A DNA stretch of 44,174 nt from Candidatus Cloacimonetes bacterium HGW-Cloacimonetes-1 (GTDB lineage: Bacteria; Cloacimonadota; Cloacimonadia; Cloacimonadales; Cloacimonadaceae): NCBI GenBank assembly GCA_002841975.1, contig PHBQ01000015.1, forward strand, positions 1 through 44,174. The letters run 5' to 3'. The position numbers and the translations under genes were made by a program. The notes beneath the pieces are model-generated. The model worked only from the letters and a program-made list of their open reading frames with translations, was not told the origin of the DNA and did no database searches. This document shows, piece after piece, positions 1-7,420 of this stretch. Position 1 is the first letter of the stretch, and the number at the start of each line of letters is the position of its first letter.

Positions 1-1
1 A

Positions 2-103
2 CATATAGACATCAATGACCTTTACAAAAGTGTCCGACTACCCCAAGAGTACTGTTATGCTTGCTTTAACGGAGACTATCCTATCGAGGTGAATGAAAAA
101 TGA
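2..103 (+). CDS. purF: amidophosphoribosyltransferase, C-terminal end (partial)
   Basis: Only the last 33 codons are present, running in from the left edge and stopping at TGA 101-103. The reading YCYACFNGDYPIEV near the end matches the C-terminal signature of PurF (typically YC.ACFTG.YP). PurF makes 5-phosphoribosylamine from PRPP and glutamine, the first step of purine synthesis. The stop overlaps the next start (ATGA at 100-103), so it is translationally coupled to the heptose kinase gene. The identification rests on one short motif, but that motif is distinctive. Confidence 0.75.
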   Translation, partial: HIDINDLYKSVRLPQEYCYACFNGDYPIEVNEK

Positions 104-1071
104 TCTCTAATACTATCAAGTCCTTTACTCACAAAAAGATATTAGTAGTCGGCGATGTAATGCTGGATCATTATATTAAGGGGAATGTAGAAAGGATTTC
201 TCCCGAAGCTCCTGTGCCTGTAGTTGATGTTCACACAGAAGAGTACCGTTTAGGTGGTGCTGCCAATGTGGCATTGAACCTCAAATCTCTGGGAGCTGAA
301 CCTGTGTTGGTAGGGATAATCGGTGAAGATGAGAATAGAGACGTCCTATTGAGTTTGATGGAGGCCTCGAAACTTAGCACCAGAGGTTTGTTTACTGTAC
401 CAGATCGTGGAACTACTCTGAAAACCAGAATCTCTGCCGGAAACCAGCAGATTGTGAGGCTTGATTTTGAGACCAAATCGTACATCGACGCAGATCAAGA
501 GACAAGACTTATGAAATTTCTGGAAACGCACATTGAAGATTGTGACGCCATCATTATAGAAGACTATAACAAGGGGATGCTCACATCTGCCATCATATCA
601 GGCTTGGTACAAGATGCAAATAGACTGGGTAAGATCATCGCTGTTGATCCCAAATTCAAACACTTTTTCGATTATAAGAATGTTGATGTATTCAAACCGA
701 ATTTTGCCGAGATGCAGAAGAACCTGGGACTCAATTTTGAAAGTGATGAAGATTTCATGGAAGCATCCAATGGCTTAAAACATAGGATCGAAGCACGCAA
801 TTTGATCGTGACTCGTGGTAGCATGGGGATGTATATATTTTCACAGGACGGGGCATACACTCATATTCCTACTTTTGCAAAAGAAGTTTATGATGTCTCC
901 GGTGCCGGCGATACAGTTATCAGCGTTCTAACCCTGGCCTTGTCCTGCGGTCATGACATTGTCTCCGCCGCTATTATTGCCAATCATGCAGCGGGTGTAG
1001 TCTGTGGAAAACAGGGAACAGCGACATTAACTACGCAAGAACTCCTGGATGCATATAATGCTCACAGATAA
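100..1071 (+). CDS. hldE1: D-glycero-beta-D-manno-heptose-7-phosphate kinase (HldE kinase domain as a separate protein)
   Basis: A 323-residue PfkB-family sugar kinase. It phosphorylates heptose 7-phosphate at C1 on the route to ADP-heptose for the LPS inner core. Visible signatures are the N-terminal VGDVMLDHYIKGNVERISPE segment, EYRLGGAANVALNL (substrate/glycine-rich region), FKPNFAEM, and the catalytic DVSGAGD at residues 265-271. In E. coli the kinase and adenylyltransferase are one 477-residue HldE; here they are two adjacent genes overlapping by 23 bp, as in HldA/HldC-type organisms. It starts with ATG at 100 inside the purF stop. The assignment is firm from motif and neighbour. Confidence 0.93.
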   Translation: MISNTIKSFTHKKILVVGDVMLDHYIKGNVERISPEAPVPVVDVHTEEYRLGGAANVALNLKSLGAEPVLVGIIGEDENRDVLLSLMEASKLSTRGLFTVPDRGTTLKTRISAGNQQIVRLDFETKSYIDADQETRLMKFLETHIEDCDAIIIEDYNKGMLTSAIISGLVQDANRLGKIIAVDPKFKHFFDYKNVDVFKPNFAEMQKNLGLNFESDEDFMEASNGLKHRIEARNLIVTRGSMGMYIFSQDGAYTHIPTFAKEVYDVSGAGDTVISVLTLALSCGHDIVSAAIIANHAAGVVCGKQGTATLTTQELLDAYNAHR

Positions 1072-1546
1072 AATCAAGTCTTGGGACGAAATCCGTTCAA
1101 TCTCATCAGATTTAAAATCAAAATGCCAGACAATTGTGTTTACCAATGGCTGTTTTGACATCCTGCACTGTGGTCATGTGCTATACCTTGAACAGGCCAA
1201 AGCCTGCGGGGATGTCTTGGTACTGGGCTTGAATAGCGATGCTTCGGTCCAACGCCTCAAGGGCAAAGATCGTCCGATCAATAAACAAGATGACAGAGCT
1301 ATAGTGCTTGCAGGTCTTCAAGCTGTGGACTTTGTAGTGATATTCGATGAAGATACGCCTTACAACCTCATAGCTAACATCATGCCAGATGTTCTAGTGA
1401 AAGGTGGAGATTGGAGCATTGCAGATATCGTCGGCTCTGATATTGTTTTGGCTAGTGGTGGCATCGTGAAAAGCCTGGGATTTACGGACGGAAAGTCCAC
1501 CACCAACATCATTACAAATATCGTAAACAATACAAAAGGATACTAG
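1049..1546 (+). CDS. hldE2: D-beta-D-heptose 1-phosphate adenylyltransferase (HldE adenylyltransferase domain)
   Basis: A 165-residue nucleotidyltransferase of the cytidylyltransferase fold. It transfers AMP from ATP to heptose 1-phosphate, giving ADP-heptose after dephosphorylation steps elsewhere. The HxGH nucleotide-binding motif is H40-C-G-H43 within FTNGCFDILHCGH, and the later LVKGGDW matches the RfaE2 family. The start could be ATG 1049 or ATG 1058 (in frame, three codons later); both overlap the kinase gene, so translation is likely coupled. Together with the upstream gene this shows the cell makes a heptose-containing LPS or glycan. Confidence 0.92.
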   Translation: MHIMLTDKIKSWDEIRSISSDLKSKCQTIVFTNGCFDILHCGHVLYLEQAKACGDVLVLGLNSDASVQRLKGKDRPINKQDDRAIVLAGLQAVDFVVIFDEDTPYNLIANIMPDVLVKGGDWSIADIVGSDIVLASGGIVKSLGFTDGKSTTNIITNIVNNTKGY

Positions 1547-1548
1547 CC

Positions 1549-1965
1549 ATGCATGAAGAAGAACACACCATCGAAGATGTAGGGATTGTTACTGCGGTAA
1601 ACGGTTCTACTGTCAGTGTAGAGATGCAACGGGGTGGTGGATGTAAAACTTGTGCCATGCGAGGTATGTGCTTCTCCAAAAATACTCCTGCTGTTTTCAA
1701 GATAGAGACTACTATCCAGGTCGAACCCGGTGATAGTGTATTGCTGGAAGTTTCCCCCAAAGCCAGAGTTTTGTCTTCATTACTTATATTTATACTTCCA
1801 ATTGTTTTCCTGGGCATAGGATACGCAATCGGTTCAGTGTTTTTTACCGAACTCATAGCTGCTTTGATTAGTATGGCTTTCATGGGACTTGGTTTTTTTG
1901 TGATCCATTTCGTAGACAAAGCCATAGGTAAAGATTTATCGGTAACAATCAGGAGAAAATTGTGA
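1549..1965 (+). CDS. rseC: RseC/MucC-family membrane protein
   Basis: A 138-residue protein with a soluble N-terminal half holding three cysteines (C32, C35, C41 in GGGCKTCAMRGMC), followed by a valine-rich beta segment and two predicted transmembrane helices at about residues 80-102 and 105-127. This layout is that of RseC/MucC-type proteins, which affect envelope stress signalling in Proteobacteria and the SoxR-reducing system. RseC genes often lie with Rnf genes; here the rnf operon is about 10 kb away on the opposite strand, which may hint at a redox role. That link is inference. The stop overlaps the GTG of folB. Confidence 0.75.
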   Translation: MHEEEHTIEDVGIVTAVNGSTVSVEMQRGGGCKTCAMRGMCFSKNTPAVFKIETTIQVEPGDSVLLEVSPKARVLSSLLIFILPIVFLGIGYAIGSVFFTELIAALISMAFMGLGFFVIHFVDKAIGKDLSVTIRRKL

Positions 1966-2321
1966 GAATCAGTATCAATGAAATGGTCTTCTATGGCTAT
2001 CATGGTGTATATGATGAAGAGCGCAAACTGGGACAAAGATTTATCGTAACTGTCCATCTGTTTACAGACCCCGCACTGGACGCAGGGATATCCAAATTGG
2101 ATGATACTATCGACTATACCAAGGTATATGCAGACATCAAAGAAATCATGGAGACGCATCAGTTTCATTTACTGGAAAGCTGTGCCAATACAATTGCCGA
2201 TAAACTCCTCAGGGACTATCCTCTGATCGAGCGTTTGTCTGTATGTATCAAAAAACCTGCTGTGGCTATTCAGGGGAGTCTGGATGCGGTTGAAGTCGAG
2301 GTTCAGAGAAATAGGTCATGA
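1962..2321 (+). CDS. folB: dihydroneopterin aldolase
   Basis: A 119-residue FolB-family protein that converts dihydroneopterin to 6-hydroxymethyl-dihydropterin and glycolaldehyde in folate synthesis. The family signatures are FYGYHGVYDEERKLGQRF near the N-terminus (pterin-binding glutamate region), DDTIDYTKVY in the middle, and CIKKP.AAIQG-like CIKKPAVAIQGSLD near the end, with the conserved lysine. The start is GTG at 1962, overlapping the rseC stop (GTGA). The 3' end overlaps the folK start (ATGACG at 2318), so the two folate genes are coupled. Confidence 0.92.
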   Translation: MRISINEMVFYGYHGVYDEERKLGQRFIVTVHLFTDPALDAGISKLDDTIDYTKVYADIKEIMETHQFHLLESCANTIADKLLRDYPLIERLSVCIKKPAVAIQGSLDAVEVEVQRNRS

Positions 2322-2788
2322 CGTCGATACTTTGCTTAGGTTCCAATCTCAACGATCCATCACAGCAGATACAAAACGCTCTTCAATTCCTAAACCTACA
2401 ACCGGAACTCCATGTTTTGAGATACTCCGACCCACTTACTTCGGCACCCTATGGAGTGACAGAACAGGCTGATTTTGTGAATTGCTTGGTAGAAATTGAG
2501 ACAATGTTAGATCCTCTCTCACTTCTGGAAACCATCAAAGCCATTGAGTCCCAAATGGGAAGGATACCCAGCTTTCGTTGGGGACCACGCCTGATTGATA
2601 TTGATATTATTTTCATGGAAGATTCCATCGTGAATTATGATGATTTGATCGTACCTCACGTTGATTTGCAAAATAGATTTTACCTGTTGTCATTGTTAAA
2701 GGACTTCTGTCCGGATGCTGTGCATCCAGTTTTACAGAAATCCATGATGACGTTATATAATGATTATTGTACTCTGGGAGGAGTTTGA
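2318..2788 (+). CDS. folK: 6-hydroxymethyl-7,8-dihydropterin pyrophosphokinase
   Basis: A 156-residue HPPK. It transfers pyrophosphate from ATP to the FolB product, the next step in folate synthesis. The N-terminal LCLGSNLNDP, the central Y.DPLTSAPYG and the diagnostic RWGPRLIDIDIIF (HPPK signature with magnesium-binding aspartates) are all present. Length is normal for a single-domain enzyme. It starts with ATG 2318 overlapping folB, and its stop (2786-2788) touches the ATG of the following glmU-like gene. Confidence 0.94.
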   Translation: MTSILCLGSNLNDPSQQIQNALQFLNLQPELHVLRYSDPLTSAPYGVTEQADFVNCLVEIETMLDPLSLLETIKAIESQMGRIPSFRWGPRLIDIDIIFMEDSIVNYDDLIVPHVDLQNRFYLLSLLKDFCPDAVHPVLQKSMMTLYNDYCTLGGV

Positions 2789-3816
2789 TGAGACCCCTTG
2801 CTGCTATTATTCTAGCCGCCGGCAAAGGCACTAGAATGAGATCTAAAATGCCTAAAGTGACTTTTAAGATTGCTGATAAACCCATGATTCAGAGAGTCGT
2901 GGATACTGCGTTAAAGCTTGATTGTGATACAATTTGTACGGTTGTAGGATTCCAAAAGGAAACTGTAATTGCTGCTCTTGAAGACTGTGATCGCCTGAAA
3001 TTTGTCGAACAAACAGAACAGCTGGGTACCGGTCACGCTGTGATGATTACGGAAAGTACCTTTGCCAATCAAGATTTGGATATTATGATCTTGTGTGGAG
3101 ATGTGCCACTACTTACTGAAAACACTCTTCGTAAGATATATGATACCCATCTTGCAGAGAATGCCACTTGTACTGTGTTAACTGCCTTTTTAGAAGATGC
3201 CGGGAAGTATGGAAGAATCATGCGAGATGAATCAAACCGAGTCAAAGGAATCGTTGAATACAAAGATGCCAGTGAGACTCAGAGACGAATCCAGGAATTT
3301 AATACCGGGATCTACTGTTTTAACTCACTCGAGCTTTTTAGTGCTTTAAAAGAGACGAATAACACAAATAAACAGGGTGAATACTATCTGACAGATGCTT
3401 TATCAGTTCTTTACAACCAAGGGAAAGTAGTATCATCGGTTGTTTTGGATGATCTGATGGAAGTCTCTGGTGTAAACTCTCAGGAACAATTGGCAGAATT
3501 GGAAGAGTGCTTTTTAGATAGGATACGTAAACACTGGCTCAACAATGGAGTCGTAATGCACAATCCCACGAGTATCTACATCGGTGATGAAGTAATTATC
3601 AAGCAAGATGTTGAAATTGATGGCCATTGCATTATCAAGGGTAAATCCATTTTGGAAGAGGGTTCATATATCGGACCTAATTCCTTGATAATAAATTCCA
3701 AGATTGGTGAAGAAACGATTTTACAAGGATACAACGTAATCTGCAGTGCATACATCCAAGAACACCAGATCGTACCCTATAAAGAACTGATAGAAGAAGA
3801 AGATCCCTATGAATAG
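2788..3816 (+). CDS. glmU: GlmU-like UDP-N-acetylglucosamine pyrophosphorylase, C-terminally shortened
   Basis: A 342-residue protein. The start is ATG 2788 because GGGAGGA (2776-2782) is well placed; an in-frame TTG 21 bases upstream lacks that. Residues 1 to about 230 are a complete GlmU uridylyltransferase domain: LAAGKGTRM, the QLGTGHAV loop, CGDVPLL, GRI, EFNTGIYCF and GEYYLTD. The C-terminus has only about five left-handed beta-helix rungs (from about residue 258) and ends near residue 342, whereas bifunctional GlmU is about 455 residues. The acetyltransferase active-site region appears to be absent, so this protein probably does only the UTP-dependent step, with GlcN-1-P acetylation done elsewhere. 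It could alternatively be a related sugar-1-phosphate uridylyltransferase. Confidence 0.82.
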   Translation: MRPLAAIILAAGKGTRMRSKMPKVTFKIADKPMIQRVVDTALKLDCDTICTVVGFQKETVIAALEDCDRLKFVEQTEQLGTGHAVMITESTFANQDLDIMILCGDVPLLTENTLRKIYDTHLAENATCTVLTAFLEDAGKYGRIMRDESNRVKGIVEYKDASETQRRIQEFNTGIYCFNSLELFSALKETNNTNKQGEYYLTDALSVLYNQGKVVSSVVLDDLMEVSGVNSQEQLAELEECFLDRIRKHWLNNGVVMHNPTSIYIGDEVIIKQDVEIDGHCIIKGKSILEEGSYIGPNSLIINSKIGEETILQGYNVICSAYIQEHQIVPYKELIEEEDPYE

Positions 3817-4318
3817 AGAAAAGACCTATCTCTATTCACCTTGGAGACTGGATTATATCCTTTCCGAAAAGCCTGAAGACTGCATTTTGTGCAGACATAT
3901 CGATCCCAAGCTGGATAAAGATAACCTCATCGTTTTTCGCAGTACTCACTGCTATGTCATGCTCAATCGTTACCCCTATAACAACGGGCATTTGATGGTT
4001 GTACCATACCAACATACAAATCGCCTCTGCAAAATCGAGGAAGAGATTTTGTTCGACCTGATGGCAGTGCTAAAGCTTTGCGACCAGGCTCTGTACAATG
4101 TATACAAGTGTCATGGTATCAATGTTGGCTTGAACGAAGGTGCAGCAGCTGGAGCAGGAATCGGCGAGCATCTACATTTTCACCTTGTACCCAGATGGAT
4201 GGGAGACAATAGCTTTATGACCGTAGTGAGTGGAGAAAGAGTGATTCCTGAACCTTTTGAAACGGCATATAGCAAAATTTCCCAAGAGATTTCTAATCTA
4301 CTAGCAATAAAAGAGTAA
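3809..4318 (+). CDS. HIT-family hydrolase/phosphorylase (Ap4A phosphorylase-like)
   Basis: A 169-residue histidine-triad protein. The catalytic H.H.H motif is GEHLHFHLVPRW near residues 130-140. The N-terminal SPWRLDYI followed by CILCRH resembles actinobacterial-type HIT/AP4A phosphorylases with a small zinc site. NGHLMVVPYQHT is the family's first beta-strand signature. Likely substrates are dinucleoside polyphosphates or nucleoside phosphoramidates; the exact one cannot be read from sequence. It overlaps the glmU-like gene by 8 bp. Confidence 0.88.
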   Translation: MNREKTYLYSPWRLDYILSEKPEDCILCRHIDPKLDKDNLIVFRSTHCYVMLNRYPYNNGHLMVVPYQHTNRLCKIEEEILFDLMAVLKLCDQALYNVYKCHGINVGLNEGAAAGAGIGEHLHFHLVPRWMGDNSFMTVVSGERVIPEPFETAYSKISQEISNLLAIKE

Positions 4319-4322
4319 TACG

Positions 4323-4766
4323 TTGGATTTGACAACACAAGAGCCTCAAAATAATTTGACCTCGAAACGTACAAAGCTGATCATTGCAATCAGTGTGGTA
4401 ATCGTGTTGATAGTAATTATTGCTATCATCAAAGGGTTATCCTCAAAAAGTGATCATGCTCATAGAACAGAAAATGGGATGCCTGCGCTCAAGGTAGTGG
4501 TTACCAACGGCTGCGGATATGACAAATTAGCGTCCGAGTTTGCAGAAAGTTTGAATAAGAAAAACATTGAAGTCGTAGAATTGACTGATACACCAAAGCC
4601 AATATACGATAAGTCTATCATAGTAGTTCGAAAAGGTGATATGCAAGATTTGCAGAGGCTACAAACAATGACTGGCATCACGCGCTACACAGTAGCCAGA
4701 AGTGACGAGTTCCCTGCGGATTTCGAGATAATAGTCGGCAAAGACTATGAGGACTTCATCAAGTAA
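4323..4766 (+). CDS. LytR_C-domain membrane-anchored protein
   Basis: A 147-residue protein with a short cytoplasmic N-terminus, one transmembrane helix at about residues 20-39 (AISVVIVLIVIIAII), and an extracytoplasmic domain opening with LKVVVTNGCGYDKLA. That matches the LytR/cell-envelope C-terminal domain (VEVLNG.G..GLA...A..L), found free-standing in many bacteria. Role unknown; a cell-wall or envelope function is usual. The start is TTG 4323; no internal ATG would keep the membrane helix. The next gene, rsfS, lies 160 bases away. In many genomes a LytR_C protein precedes rsfS, which supports the call. Confidence 0.75.
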   Translation: MDLTTQEPQNNLTSKRTKLIIAISVVIVLIVIIAIIKGLSSKSDHAHRTENGMPALKVVVTNGCGYDKLASEFAESLNKKNIEVVELTDTPKPIYDKSIIVVRKGDMQDLQRLQTMTGITRYTVARSDEFPADFEIIVGKDYEDFIK

Positions 4767-4814
4767 TCTTTGATGTTTTGTGAGAGCGTTTTGATTATCT
4801 TGCTTCAAGAGGCT

Positions 4815-4849
4815 ATTTCAGAAATAGGGCTTCGGCTCTACTGTGAAAT
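4815..4849 (+). promoter_or_regulatory. RNA hairpin with cUUCGg tetraloop upstream of rsfS
   Basis: Positions 4825-4830 (TAGGGC) and 4835-4840 (GCTCTA) pair around a TTCG loop closed by C-G, the exceptionally stable tetraloop class. An outer 6-bp stem (ATTTCA 4815-4820 with TGAAAT 4844-4849) extends it across a small internal loop. No T-run follows, so it is not an obvious intrinsic terminator. It may be a processing, attenuation or leader structure between the lytR_C-like gene and rsfS. Confidence 0.45.
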
Positions 4850-4866
4850 TAGTGAGTTAGATCATT

Positions 4867-4886
4867 CTCAATCCTATGTGATTGAG
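4867..4886 (+). promoter_or_regulatory. inverted repeat upstream of rsfS
   Basis: A perfect 7-bp inverted repeat, CTCAATC (4867-4873) and GATTGAG (4880-4886), with a 6-base loop, 40 bases before the rsfS start. It could be an operator or a second leader hairpin. No T-run follows. Confidence 0.3.
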
Positions 4887-4926
4887 CCATGTAATAAAAC
4901 TATATTAAATAGACCGGGAGGATATC

Positions 4927-5298
4927 TTGGCTGACAATGTCAAAATAGAGGCCATCGTCGAGTGGCTTACCGAAAAGAAAGCAGACAACATCAAGTTATA
5001 CGATGTGCAAAAGCACAGTGGATATACTGATGTGATAATTGTGTGTGAAGGTTCTGCGGACATTCACAACAAAGCAATTGCAAACTATTTGATTGATAAC
5101 GCAAAAGGACATCACTTGACAGTGATCAGTAAAGAAGGGCTTGATAACGGGCACTGGATTTTGATCGATGTTGGTGATGTAATAGTACACGTATTCCTAC
5201 CCCATGTTCGCGAACATTACAAAATAGATGAGCTATTTGATCGGGTCCGTGCTGGGCAGATAGAAGAAACTGCTGGGTTGGAAGAGAGTGGAGAATGA
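4927..5298 (+). CDS. rsfS: ribosome silencing factor RsfS
   Basis: A 123-residue RsfS/Iojap protein. It binds ribosomal protein uL14 and blocks subunit joining when growth slows. Family features: KKADNIKLYDV near the N-terminus, YTDVIIVCEGSADIHNKAIA, and the C-terminal WILIDVGDVIVHVFLPHVREHYKIDELF (shown here by its parts WILIDVGD and HVFLP). The start is TTG 4927, with a strong Shine-Dalgarno sequence (GGGAGGA, 4916-4922). The 160-base gap before it, with hairpins, suggests a new transcription or processing point. It overlaps argS by 4 bp. Confidence 0.92.
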   Translation: MADNVKIEAIVEWLTEKKADNIKLYDVQKHSGYTDVIIVCEGSADIHNKAIANYLIDNAKGHHLTVISKEGLDNGHWILIDVGDVIVHVFLPHVREHYKIDELFDRVRAGQIEETAGLEESGE

Positions 5299-6947
5299 TA
5301 AAACAAATACTTCGTGATCACATATTCCAGATAGTCACGGCGTTAAATCTCAGTCACGACCGAGAGTTTATCATTGAGACTCCTACCAAAGATGAATTCG
5401 GAGATTATTCCACGAACGTGGCTTTGGTCCTGGCAAAGGAAAACAAAACTTCTCCTGTAAAGCTTGCAGATATGATATTGAAAGAACTCAAGAAGAGCAA
5501 GCATTACAAGAAAGTAGAAATTGCGGGCCCTGGCTTCATCAATTTCTTCCTCTCCCCTACTATGTACCAGAACATCTTATGGAGCATCTTTGAAGCTCAA
5601 AACGAATATGGTAAATCTACATATGGTAACGGTGAGAAAATCCTGCTGGAATTTGTAAGTGCAAATCCCACTGGTCCACTGAACATAGTTAGTGCCCGTG
5701 CAGCAGCTTTTGGAGATACGCTTTACCGTATCATGAAACATGTGGGTTTTGATCCCGCTAGAGAGTTTTACATCAATGATGCGGGAAATCAAGTAGATAT
5801 ACTGGCTGAGTCGGTTGAGCTTCGCTTACGTGAAATCCAAGGTGAGAAGATTGGAGAGTTTCCATACGAAGCATACCATGGAGAATATGTAAAGCATCTG
5901 GCTCAAAAGCTGAATTCTGTAGAAGGAGTTCGTGTGTTTATGCTCCCTGAAAAAGACAGAATGGAGCATTTAAAGGAGTTTGCACTCTCCGAGCTTTTGG
6001 AAATGCAGCGCCTGAGCTTAGAAAAATTTGGCGTTACCTTTGAAGGTTGGGTCTCCGAAAAGACACTCCGCATGGAAGGTGTCGTAGAAGAAGTTCTGAG
6101 CTACCTTGCTGAAGCAGATTGTACTTATGAAAAAGAAGATGCGATATGGTTCTGTTCCACCAAGTTTGGGGATGACAAAGACCGTGTCCTGATGAAATCA
6201 GACGGGTCAATTACGTACTTTGTTCCGGATCTGGCATATCATTTGACGAAGATTCAACGCGGTTATTCCAAGCTAATCGATATCTTTGGCCCGGATCATC
6301 ATGGATATGTTCCGCGTTTAAAGGCCGCTTTCAAAGCTCTGAATTATGATGAAAACATGCTGGAAATCATATTCTTACAGCAGGTAAACCTCTTCGAAAG
6401 CGGAGAACGCGTCAAAATGTCCAAACGTGCAGGCAAAATCGTCACAATGGATGATTTGGTCTCCGTAGTAGGCAAAGACGCAGCACGCTACTTCTTTATT
6501 GCTCGTAAGGCAAATGCACATCTGAACTTTGATCTTGAATTGGCGATGAAGAAAAACAATGAGAATCCTGTCTATTATTGCCAGTATGCCTATGCCAGAA
6601 TTTGTAGTATTCTCAAAAAAGCGAAGAAGGACAAAGTACTACCCAAAGCCTTCAAAGAAGACATGCTCGCAAAGCTGGTAAAACCGGAAGAGCTCAACAT
6701 GATGCAAAAGCTGGCAGAATTGCCGGACTTGTTGGTCGCCATTGCAGAATATCGTGAACCTCATCGTCTGACGAATTATTTAGAGGAACTCGCTGCAATG
6801 TTCCACCGGTATTATGCAAAGTATCAGATCGTAAGCGAGAAGAGTAAAGATCTCACCAAGGCAAGATTGCTCTTGATACAGATAATCAAAGAAGTGATGT
6901 TTATATGCTTTGAACTTATGGGAGTAAGTGCCCCCGAGAAGATGTGA
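5295..6947 (+). CDS. argS: arginyl-tRNA synthetase
   Basis: A 550-residue class I aminoacyl-tRNA synthetase. It charges tRNA-Arg with arginine. The N-terminal Add-1 domain spans about residues 1-90, followed by SANPTGPL (residues 122-129) directly before the position of the HIGH motif. Here that position reads N130-I-V-S133 rather than HVGH, so both histidines are missing. The KMSKS loop is present as K374-M-S-K-R378, the DALR-type anticodon domain follows, and the protein ends in the usual ELMGV..PEKM. Length is typical. It starts in an ATGA overlap with rsfS. Identity is firm; the HIGH variant is reported as a finding. Confidence 0.95.
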   Translation: MIKQILRDHIFQIVTALNLSHDREFIIETPTKDEFGDYSTNVALVLAKENKTSPVKLADMILKELKKSKHYKKVEIAGPGFINFFLSPTMYQNILWSIFEAQNEYGKSTYGNGEKILLEFVSANPTGPLNIVSARAAAFGDTLYRIMKHVGFDPAREFYINDAGNQVDILAESVELRLREIQGEKIGEFPYEAYHGEYVKHLAQKLNSVEGVRVFMLPEKDRMEHLKEFALSELLEMQRLSLEKFGVTFEGWVSEKTLRMEGVVEEVLSYLAEADCTYEKEDAIWFCSTKFGDDKDRVLMKSDGSITYFVPDLAYHLTKIQRGYSKLIDIFGPDHHGYVPRLKAAFKALNYDENMLEIIFLQQVNLFESGERVKMSKRAGKIVTMDDLVSVVGKDAARYFFIARKANAHLNFDLELAMKKNNENPVYYCQYAYARICSILKKAKKDKVLPKAFKEDMLAKLVKPEELNMMQKLAELPDLLVAIAEYREPHRLTNYLEELAAMFHRYYAKYQIVSEKSKDLTKARLLLIQIIKEVMFICFELMGVSAPEKM

Positions 6948-6961
6948 TCTAAGGGATATTA

Positions 6962-7420
6962 GTGATAACTTTTAGAGAAATGCGGATTGCTGATTTGGAA
7001 TCAGTGATCCGCATCGAATATCAGGTCTTCGAGAATCCTTGGCCTATTGAGGCTTTTACGGAAGACATCGTTCACGATGCATTCGTTCTCACTGATCATG
7101 ATGTGGTGTTTGCATATATCTTCTGTATGGTGGTATTGGATGAATGCTCCATCATGAATATTGCAGTTGCTCCAGATCATCAAAGGCGCGGATTCGGTGA
7201 AATACTATTCAAAAACATCACTTCTATCCTCGCATTACGTGAAGTCAATGTCTATTTCTTGGATGTGCGACAGTCAAATAAAGCCGCACAGAATTTATAT
7301 AACAAATTGGGATTCAGAGCCATTGCTATCCGTAAGGGTTATTATAATCATCCGGATGAAGATGCAATAGTCATGACTCTGCTTATTTCAGAAGCAGCAG
7401 GAAGTTATGAGAAACTATGA
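6962..7420 (+). CDS. rimI: ribosomal-protein-alanine N-acetyltransferase (RimI-like GNAT)
   Basis: A 152-residue GNAT acetyltransferase. RimI acetylates the N-terminal alanine of ribosomal protein bS18. The acetyl-CoA loop is IAVAPDHQRRGFGEILF (Q/RxxGxG/A type), the N-terminal IEYQVFENPWPIEAF matches the RimI substrate-side segment, and FLDVRQSNKAAQNLYNKLGF matches the C-terminal half. The start is GTG 6962 with AAGGGA upstream at about 6951-6957. It overlaps nadB by 14 bp. The exact substrate is inferred from the family. Confidence 0.88.
   Translation: MITFREMRIADLESVIRIEYQVFENPWPIEAFTEDIVHDAFVLTDHDVVFAYIFCMVVLDECSIMNIAVAPDHQRRGFGEILFKNITSILALREVNVYFLDVRQSNKAAQNLYNKLGFRAIAIRKGYYNHPDEDAIVMTLLISEAAGSYEKL

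Noticed and set aside
1512-2168. A 218-codon open frame on the - strand
   Set aside because: It lies entirely opposite rseC and folB, which have clear family motifs and coupled starts; the reverse frame has no recognisable domain.
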